A DNA stretch of 11,158 bases from NCBI GenBank assembly GCA_049301135.1, contig JBAQKP010000236.1, positions 1 to 11,158 on the forward strand, written 5' to 3'. This document shows, one piece after another, positions 1 through 4,750 of the stretch. Made by a program: the position numbers and the translations under genes. The number at the start of each line of letters is the position of its first letter. Position 1 is the stretch's first letter. The notes beneath the pieces are model-generated. The model saw nothing but the letters and a program-made list of their open reading frames with translations. It ran no database searches and had not been told where the DNA came from. The stretch comes from JAYXXU01 sp049301135 (GTDB lineage: Bacteria; Pseudomonadota; Gammaproteobacteria; Pseudomonadales; Moraxellaceae).

Positions 1-702
1 GCGCAGACGATAATAACGAAATTCCGCACGGTTATATTCGGCCTGACCAGCCTTTAATTGATACTGGCGGCCATTTTGTAGATCGACAATACTGGCCTGC
101 TGCTCAGGGTCAGTCACTCGACTGGCACGCTCGGCCAAAATCATCCGATCTGGCTGATCCGGTTCAGTCGCCCGCTGATAAAAAAACACATCGCGCAACT
201 CACGCCGATCCTCCGACAGCGAGCCGGCATAAATCGTATATGCCCCACTCGACACAAACTCACCGGGTTTGACCAAATCAAAACCACTGCGCAGTGCCTG
301 ACTGGCCAACAACTGATCAGATTGCCGACTGCCCCATGACGCGCCGACCAGCGACAGACTGGCCTCAGCCAGCACCATTAACAGCACCAGCGGCCACAAC
401 ATCCAGCCCAAACGCTCCCGACTGACCCCACTGCTATTGAGTACCGCCATCTCGTGATCGACGTATAAACGCCCGAACACCAGCATCAAACCGGCAAAAA
501 ATCCCAGCGGTAAAATCAGCACCAAAAACTCAGGCAAGCGTAACGCCACGATACTCAGCAATACACCAACATCAAGCCGACCTTGTGCCGCCACCCCAAA
601 ATACTTGATCAATCGCCCGCCGATCATAATCAGAGTCAGCAGTGCCGTGACCACCAGCGTGGTACTGGCAACCTGACGAATCAAATAGCGACGAATGATC
701 AA
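1..702 (-). CDS. lptF: LptF, LPS export permease subunit (N-terminal part, cut by window edge)
   Basis: LptF is one of the two inner-membrane permease subunits of the LptB2FG ABC transporter, which extracts lipopolysaccharide and passes it to the LptC/A/D bridge. The 234 codons in the window begin with MIIRRYLIRQ, matching the usual LptF start (E. coli MIIIRYLVRE). Hydrophobic segments lie at about residues 11-29, 47-77 and 100-122, the first three membrane helices. The motif VDHEMAVLNSSGVS (81-94) after helix 2 corresponds to the cytoplasmic coupling-helix region that contacts LptB. The remainder is the start of the periplasmic domain; the last helices lie outside the window. There is no ATG: the start is TTG at 700-702 or, six codons earlier, GTG at 718-720, with an in-frame stop just upstream. 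I chose TTG by alignment; neither has a good Shine-Dalgarno. It is divergent from pepA, as in E. coli. Confidence 0.93.
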   Translation of the reverse strand, partial: MIIRRYLIRQVASTTLVVTALLTLIMIGGRLIKYFGVAAQGRLDVGVLLSIVALRLPEFLVLILPLGFFAGLMLVFGRLYVDHEMAVLNSSGVSRERLGWMLWPLVLLMVLAEASLSLVGASWGSRQSDQLLASQALRSGFDLVKPGEFVSSGAYTIYAGSLSEDRRELRDVFFYQRATEPDQPDRMILAERASRVTDPEQQASIVDLQNGRQYQLKAGQAEYNRAEFRYYRLR

Positions 703-868
703 AGCCGTACCACACTGCACAAAAAGTCAGCCAGTTTAACCGATTCAAACCGCTTACACAGCAAGCAGTGCATCCAATGCCGATCAGACGCGTAACAGGC
801 TGTTCATGTGGCTCAGACAGTGCTTTAATCACGGCATACGCATTTGTTGCAACAAGGCCATTGATCCA
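703..868. other. Divergent lptF / pepA intergenic region
   Basis: This 166-base spacer must hold the promoters of both divergent genes, but I see no convincing -35/-10 pair on either strand. The one notable element is a perfect 12-base palindrome, TTGTTGCAACAA, at 844-855, ending 13 bases before the pepA ATG and touching a weak AAGG ribosome-binding site at 854-857. A palindrome of this length is expected a few times by chance in 11 kb, so a role as an operator is only a possibility. Long open frames crossing the spacer on both strands have no recognisable protein content. Confidence 0.45.
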
Positions 869-2329
869 ATGAAAATCACCCTGCAAGACACTCTCGTCAC
901 CAGTCCGAACCGGCACGAAACACTGGTATTGTTGATCGACAACGAATCGCTACAGGTCACGCAAGCCGAACTCAGTAGCGCGCTTCAGCAGTCGCTCAAT
1001 CAACAGATCAAACGCGCCAACTTTACCGGCAAACTCGGCGAAACGCTGGCGGCGTATGCGTTGCCCGATGCGAGTTTTGAGCAAATTTTACTGATCGGCA
1101 TCGGCAAACGCGCCGACTTTAAAAACGGCCAAGCACAGAACCTTGCCACACAATTGTTTAAAGCCACTGCCAGCAAAACTGAACACCTGCTGATTGCGAT
1201 TGATGACTTGCCGACCGCTTGTTTTGAAACCTTTAGCCTTGCACTGTCGAATGCCAGTTATCAGTTTGGCACTTATAAAAGTAAACCGACCGAAAACATG
1301 CTGAAAGGCGCGAGTTTTTACAGCACACAGCACAGCAGTCTGGTCGCAGGTCTGCAATTTACTCAAGCGGTACATCGCGGCCAAAGTCTTGCCCGCAGCC
1401 TTGCCAATCAACCACCGAATGTCTGCCATCCTGAATACATGGCTGAACAGGCGATTGAACTGGCGGCGCAATATCCCGATCTGCTGACTGTCACCGTGCT
1501 CGATGAAGACCAGATGCGTGAACTGGGCATGCATACCTTTCTCGCCGTATCACACGGCTCTGAGCGTGGTGGCCGCCTGATCACACTGGAATACAAAGGC
1601 AAAGCGGACGACAGTAAGCCGGTGGTGTTGGTCGGTAAAGGCGTGACCTTTGATACCGGTGGCATCTCGATCAAGCCTGCGGCGGGCATGGACGAAATGA
1701 AATTTGACATGGCCGGTTCAGCCTCTGTGATGGGCGTGATGCGTGCGCTCTGTGTATCGAAGCTACCGATTAACGTGGTCGGTGCGTTGGCCTGTGCCGA
1801 AAACATGCCATCCGGTCGCGCCACTCGGCCGGGTGATATCGTCACCTCGCTGTCTGGTCAAACCGTTGAAATCCTCAACACCGACGCGGAAGGCCGCTTG
1901 GTGTTGTGCGATACCTTGACCTATATCAAGCGCTTTAATCCCGAATTGGTCATCGATATTGCCACCTTAACCGGTGCGTGTATCGTCGCGCTCGGCAAAG
2001 TGGTGTCGGGCTTATTTAGTCCCGATGACGCGCTGGCCGCCGAACTGATCGACGCTGGCCAAACCCTGCATGATCGGGTTTGGCGTATGCCCGTCCTCGA
2101 TGACTATCAAGAGCTACTCGACTCGCCGTTTGCGGATATCGCCAATATCGGCGGACCAACTGCGGGTGCAGTCACCGCAGCGTGTTTTCTGGCACGCTTC
2201 ACCAAGGACTACCGCTGGGCGCATTTGGACATCGCTGGCACCTCGCACATCTCAGGCGCGGGCAAAGGCGCAACTGGTCGTCCCGTCCCACTACTGATGC
2301 AGTTTTTACGGCAACGTGCGACTGCCTAA
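869..2329 (+). CDS. pepA: Leucyl aminopeptidase PepA (M17 family)
   Basis: PepA is a cytosolic, two-metal, hexameric aminopeptidase that removes N-terminal residues, with a preference for leucine, in peptide turnover. The 486 residues comprise an N-terminal macro-like domain (about 1-165) and the catalytic M17 domain (about 170-486). The family signature NTDAEGRL is at 337-344. The metal ligands align with E. coli PepA at a constant offset of 13: K257, D262, D280, D339 and E341, with catalytic K269 and R343. All are present, so the enzyme should be active. I took ATG 869 because the protein then starts MKITLQDTL at family length; the frame is open back to 806, but those 21 codons are not PepA-like. 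holC starts 3 bases after the stop. E. coli PepA also binds DNA (Xer recombination, carAB control); whether this one does cannot be judged from sequence. Confidence 0.97.
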   Translation: MKITLQDTLVTSPNRHETLVLLIDNESLQVTQAELSSALQQSLNQQIKRANFTGKLGETLAAYALPDASFEQILLIGIGKRADFKNGQAQNLATQLFKATASKTEHLLIAIDDLPTACFETFSLALSNASYQFGTYKSKPTENMLKGASFYSTQHSSLVAGLQFTQAVHRGQSLARSLANQPPNVCHPEYMAEQAIELAAQYPDLLTVTVLDEDQMRELGMHTFLAVSHGSERGGRLITLEYKGKADDSKPVVLVGKGVTFDTGGISIKPAAGMDEMKFDMAGSASVMGVMRALCVSKLPINVVGALACAENMPSGRATRPGDIVTSLSGQTVEILNTDAEGRLVLCDTLTYIKRFNPELVIDIATLTGACIVALGKVVSGLFSPDDALAAELIDAGQTLHDRVWRMPVLDDYQELLDSPFADIANIGGPTAGAVTAACFLARFTKDYRWAHLDIAGTSHISGAGKGATGRPVPLLMQFLRQRATA

Positions 2330-2332
2330 CTG

Positions 2333-2743
2333 ATGGCTGACGTGGTATTTTATGTGCTGCAATCGACAGAACAGTCGGTTGCAGGCTTGGCGTGCCGACT
2401 CTGTCACCGGATCTCGATCGTGGCCAAGCAACCGCTGTTTGTGCGCTTTAGTCAGCCTGAGCAGATGGCAGCATTTGATCATTTACTCTGGTCATCTGCC
2501 GCTGATAGCTTTATTCCACATGCCATAGATGATGCGCAAGTCGCGGTATGCTTAGGTATACTGCAACCGCCCGCAGGCTTTATCGGCTGTTGTCTAAATC
2601 TCGCTGATGATGCCGCAGATGCGACCGCGTTTGATCGGGTGATTGAGATTATCGGCGCAGATGAAGTGACCAAACAGCTCGGCCGACAACGCTTTAAACA
2701 CTACCGCCAACTGGGCATATCGCCACAAACCCATCAGGTCTAG
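2333..2743 (+). CDS. holC: DNA polymerase III chi subunit HolC
   Basis: HolC (chi) pairs with psi (HolD) in the clamp-loader complex and links the replicative polymerase to single-stranded-DNA-binding protein. The product is 136 residues (E. coli chi is 147). It begins MADVVFYVL, a beta strand typical of chi, and has the family core LLWSSAADSFIPHAI at 51-65, equivalent to LW..P..SFVPH in E. coli. The C-terminal EVTKQLGRQRFKHYRQLG (111-128) matches the conserved helix with the R.R...Y pattern. The ATG lies 3 bases after the pepA stop with no clear Shine-Dalgarno, so translation is probably coupled to pepA. The pepA-holC order is conserved in gammaproteobacteria; in E. coli valS follows, but here an unrelated small gene does. 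Confidence 0.93.
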   Translation: MADVVFYVLQSTEQSVAGLACRLCHRISIVAKQPLFVRFSQPEQMAAFDHLLWSSAADSFIPHAIDDAQVAVCLGILQPPAGFIGCCLNLADDAADATAFDRVIEIIGADEVTKQLGRQRFKHYRQLGISPQTHQV

Positions 2744-2803
2744 GTGATGGATATGCGCAAGACACGGCATGTATTTTTTTGATGGCATAAGGAAGTAACC
2801 CAG

Positions 2804-3193
2804 ATGGCCTTGGAACTTGGTCGAGATTTTTCAAAACGTTGGCTGACTGCACCCGACGTGGTGCGGCAACAGGTATTCAGTGAGCTGACACGGATTTGTC
2901 AGTTGCTAGAGCCTGAAACTGATTTTGCAACATGGCAACTTGAACAGGCGAATCTACCGTCACTCGAACAAGTGATGGCTGAAGCGATGCGGCAGCAGCC
3001 CAATATCAGCACCAGTCGTCATCTCACGCAAGCCAGTACAGCAGCGGCTGCTTTACCATTGGCCCTGAAAAAACGTTTTTTGCTAGAAGCAGACGACCTG
3101 ATTGAGCAAGCACTTGACCCGATTCGACAACATCTGCGCACGTGGCTGCATGCCGAAATGCAGCGAATCATTGCCGAACAACAACCATCCTAG
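2804..3193 (+). CDS. Hypothetical protein downstream of holC
   Basis: I cannot assign a function to this 129-residue protein. It has no signal peptide, membrane segment, cysteine motif or known catalytic signature, and looks cytosolic and mostly helical. The N-terminal part (MALELGRDFSKRWLTAPDVV, then an acidic LLEPETDF at 34-41) is followed by a low-complexity stretch rich in Ala, Gln, Ser and Thr (about 60-85). A charged amphipathic helix rich in Leu, Glu and Arg (about 87-127) ends the protein. A strong ribosome-binding site, AAGGAAG at 2789-2795, sits 8 bases before the ATG, which supports a real gene. It lies 60 bases after holC on the same strand and is probably cotranscribed with pepA-holC. 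I have the impression that Acinetobacter relatives carry a similar, sometimes longer protein in this slot, but I cannot verify it. Confidence 0.75.
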   Translation: MALELGRDFSKRWLTAPDVVRQQVFSELTRICQLLEPETDFATWQLEQANLPSLEQVMAEAMRQQPNISTSRHLTQASTAAAALPLALKKRFLLEADDLIEQALDPIRQHLRTWLHAEMQRIIAEQQPS

Positions 3194-3219
3194 CGCGGAT
3201 GGTTGCTGGTTTCACCAGC
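3182..3219 (+). terminator. Two adjacent hairpins at the end of the pepA-holC cluster
   Basis: A perfect 9-base inverted repeat, CAACCATCC (3182-3190) and GGATGGTTG (3197-3205), encloses the loop TAGCGC, so the stop codon of the preceding gene is in the loop. Directly after it GCTGGT/ACCAGC (3205-3210 and 3214-3219) forms a second stem with loop TTC. The two stems share one base. The downstream sequence is pyrimidine-rich but has no run of T, so this may be a weak or factor-assisted terminator, or a 3'-end stabiliser, rather than a classical intrinsic one. Confidence 0.45.
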
Positions 3220-3385
3220 CCTCACATTCTTCTTCATCATTCTGTAACATTTGTTTCAGCTTTGTAGCATCGAGTGCTTAATTTTTCCAAAAAAAACACT
3301 AACTACGACTTAATCTTAAAACAAACATATGATTTTTATAATAAAAATAAAACAACAACAATGTATCTCAAGCGTCTTAGTCTAT
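3220..3385. other. AT-rich spacer upstream of the porin promoter
   Basis: No gene is seen here. Composition shifts to very AT-rich from about 3280. TGTAACAT (3243-3250) and TGTAGCAT (3263-3270) are near-identical octamers 20 bases apart, that is about two helical turns. ATTTTTA (3332-3338) and TAAAAAT (3342-3348) form an AT-only inverted repeat around a perfect TATAAT (3337-3342), which has no good -35 at the right distance. The A and T tracts could act as an UP-like element or bent DNA for the promoter at 3386. Confidence 0.35.
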
Positions 3386-3412
3386 TTGACAACCCTCACA
3401 GGTCGGTATAAC
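3386..3412 (+). promoter_or_regulatory. Probable sigma70-type promoter of the porin gene
   Basis: The sequence has a consensus -35 box, TTGACA, at 3386-3391 and TATAAC, one mismatch from consensus, at 3407-3412. The spacer is 15 bases, shorter than the preferred 17. Transcription would start near 3418-3420, giving a leader of about 48 bases before the porin ATG. AT-rich DNA directly upstream supports a strong promoter, as expected for an abundant outer-membrane protein. Confidence 0.5.
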
Positions 3413-3415
3413 CTT

Positions 3416-3439
3416 AAAACATGTAACAAATAATGTTTT
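3416..3439 (+). promoter_or_regulatory. Inverted repeat in the porin mRNA leader
   Basis: AAAACAT (3416-3422) and ATGTTTT (3433-3439) are perfect inverted repeats around a 10-base A-rich loop, GTAACAAATA. If transcription starts near 3419, most of the stem would form at the very 5' end of the mRNA. 5' stems stabilise some outer-membrane-protein mRNAs (E. coli ompA is the known case); an operator role at DNA level is the alternative. The stem is short and AT-rich, so it is only suggestive. Confidence 0.3.
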
Positions 3440-3466
3440 TTAAGCGACTTTTCTGGAGTGTTCAAC

Positions 3467-4285
3467 ATGAAAAAACTAGCGATTGTATCTGCCCTATTGG
3501 CAACCTTAGTAGCGGTAAACGTAGCACATGCCTATCAAGCCGAAATCGGTGCGAGTTACGAAAACACTGATATCGATGATACCGATATTAGCCCAACTGC
3601 AATTGCCTTAAATGGCAAATATTATCTATCTCCTGTAAATACACGCAATGCACCACTGGCAGAAGCAGCGTTTTTAGACAAGGCCAGTAATGTAGCACTA
3701 GGCTATACAAGTTTGGACTTGGATGTAGCAGGGGTTGATGTTGATCTACTTGGTGTTGCCGGTGAATATTACATTCCGAACTCACAGTTCTACGCCAGTG
3801 CCGCTCTTAACCGTACAGATGTCGATGGTGACAAGGGCAACGGCTTCGCGGTTGAGGTTGGCTATCTGCCAATCGCTGGTTTACTGCTTGCTGTCGGTGC
3901 AGCCGATCTGAGTGAAAGTATGGACCCAATCCAAGCCACTAAATACGGTACGTTAACCTCTCTGGGTGCAGTAGCCAGTGCTGGTGAAGACACTGCAGCA
4001 ACTCTGCGTGCCAAGTACGTCTATAAAGTTGGCGCAAATGATGTCAATCTTGAAAGCAACATCGTGCTCGGTGATGAAACTGCCTATCGCGTTGCGGCAG
4101 ATCTTTACCTTGATCCTACCCTGAGCATTGGTGCGAGTTTAGCTGACTCTACTTTCGATGAGAGCGACACTATTTTCGGTGTTCGCGCTCAGAAATTCGT
4201 AACGCCTACAATCGCAGTGGGTGGTTCTTATACCACTACCGATGGTGCTGATTCGTTTGGCCTAAACTTGACTAGCCGCTTCTAA
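3467..4285 (+). CDS. Putative outer-membrane porin
   Basis: This 272-residue protein begins with a clear Sec signal peptide: Lys2-Lys3, a hydrophobic core (4-17), and an Ala-His-Ala motif at 20-22 for cleavage before Tyr23. The mature part alternates hydrophobic and polar residues in short strands with Asp- and Gly-rich turns (for example DLDVAGVDVDLLGVAGEYY) and ends in Phe (LNLTSRF), the signal for beta-barrel assembly. It resembles the family annotated as 'putative porin' in Acinetobacter; substrate unknown. I chose ATG 3467, preceded by GGAG at 3455-3458 with 8 bases spacing. A GTG at 3458 is in frame but would overlap that ribosome-binding site. The gene is monocistronic: own promoter upstream, strong terminator downstream. 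It converges with the nitrate operon; a role in anion entry is speculation. Confidence 0.82.
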   Translation: MKKLAIVSALLATLVAVNVAHAYQAEIGASYENTDIDDTDISPTAIALNGKYYLSPVNTRNAPLAEAAFLDKASNVALGYTSLDLDVAGVDVDLLGVAGEYYIPNSQFYASAALNRTDVDGDKGNGFAVEVGYLPIAGLLLAVGAADLSESMDPIQATKYGTLTSLGAVASAGEDTAATLRAKYVYKVGANDVNLESNIVLGDETAYRVAADLYLDPTLSIGASLADSTFDESDTIFGVRAQKFVTPTIAVGGSYTTTDGADSFGLNLTSRF

Positions 4286-4307
4286 GCATTAAGTTCTAAG
4301 CGTTTCA

Positions 4308-4339
4308 CAAAAATCGCCTCTTGATGAGGCGATTTTTTT
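4308..4339. terminator. Bidirectional intrinsic terminator between porin and nirD
   Basis: ATCGCCTC (4313-4320) pairs with GAGGCGAT (4326-4333) around the loop TTGAT. The stem is preceded by a run of A and followed by seven T (4333-4339) on the plus strand. Read on the minus strand the same structure is followed by five T, so it can end both the porin transcript and the convergent nas-nir transcript, whose last stop codon is at 4363-4365. Confidence 0.88.
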
Positions 4340-4362
4340 ATGCTGCTTTAACGGATATTATG

Positions 4363-4680
4363 TTATGCGGCGATGAGTACCGCATCATCTTCGATTCTAA
4401 CCGCATAGGTTTTTAGGCTGACCGCATCATCCTCCAAGCATTGACCCGTCAGCAGATTAAAATGCTGCTTATACATCGGCGAGGCGACCACATCGAAGCC
4501 TTTGAGGTTGCCAGTGATGCCGCGTGAGATGACGTTGGCTTGACTAAACGGATCAAAGTTGGCAATCGCATAGACGCGGTTGTCTTTCAGCCGAAAAATT
4601 GCCACTTGCTCGCCGTTGATCAAGGCCGACACGCCAAGCTCTGGGGTTAGGTCGTTGAGCGTACAGATTTTTTGGTACAT
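4363..4680 (-). CDS. nirD: Nitrite reductase small subunit NirD
   Basis: NirD is the small partner of NirB in the cytoplasmic NADH-dependent nitrite reductase, which reduces nitrite to ammonium. The 105 residues form a Rieske-like fold that aligns along its whole length with E. coli NirD (VAIFR...VYAIANFDPF at 26-45; VASPMYKQHFNLLTGQCLED at 65-84). As is usual for NirD, the Cys-X-His pairs that bind a Rieske cluster are absent: NFD occupies the first site and SPMY the second. It therefore carries no iron-sulphur centre and probably has a structural role. The start is ATG at 4678-4680 with AGAGGA 8 bases upstream. It is the last gene of the operon, 70 bases after nirB, with a REP-like palindrome in the gap and a strong terminator after it. 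The good ribosome-binding site suggests independent initiation. Confidence 0.95.
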   Translation of the reverse strand: MYQKICTLNDLTPELGVSALINGEQVAIFRLKDNRVYAIANFDPFSQANVISRGITGNLKGFDVVASPMYKQHFNLLTGQCLEDDAVSLKTYAVRIEDDAVLIAA

Positions 4681-4713
4681 GGTTTCAGTCCTCTAACATA
4701 TGTGAATGCTGCT

Positions 4714-4750
4714 CTCCCTCTCCTATTGGGAGAGGGCTGGGGTGAGGGTG
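4714..4750. repeat. REP-like palindromic element in the nirB-nirD gap
   Basis: CCCTCTCC (4716-4723) and GGAGAGGG (4729-4736) form an 8-base stem with a 5-base loop, followed by CTGGGGTGAGGGTG (4737-4750). On the minus strand this reads CACCCTCACCCCAGCCCTCTCC and so on, starting right after the nirB stop codon. I recognise this pattern (CCCTCACCCC, then CCCTCTCCC, a loop and GGGAGAGGG) as a widespread dispersed intergenic palindrome of proteobacteria, REP-like in form. Only one copy is in the window, so its repeated nature rests on that recognition. It could act as an mRNA hairpin affecting nirB stability or nirD expression. Confidence 0.65.

Noticed and set aside
806..868. An upstream start for pepA adding 21 residues
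   Set aside because: The extra residues, rich in Cys and His, do not resemble PepA. ATG 869 gives a normal family length and N terminus.
572..916. A 114-codon minus-strand frame spanning the lptF start and the pepA start
   Set aside because: It overlaps the real LptF N terminus in another frame and the coding start of pepA, and its product resembles nothing known.
2754..2780. A possible terminator between holC and the next gene (T run at 2774-2780)
   Set aside because: The T run is preceded only by a very weak 4-5 base stem (ATGC/GCAT) with a long loop, not enough for an intrinsic terminator.
3243..3270. The two TGTARCAT octamers as a CRISPR-like or mobile-element repeat
   Set aside because: There are only two short imperfect copies, with no further repeats, target-site duplication or associated genes. 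At most they are a regulator site.
3458..3466. GTG at 3458 as the porin start
   Set aside because: It would overlap the GGAG ribosome-binding site and put three residues before an already ideal signal peptide starting MKKLAIVSALL.
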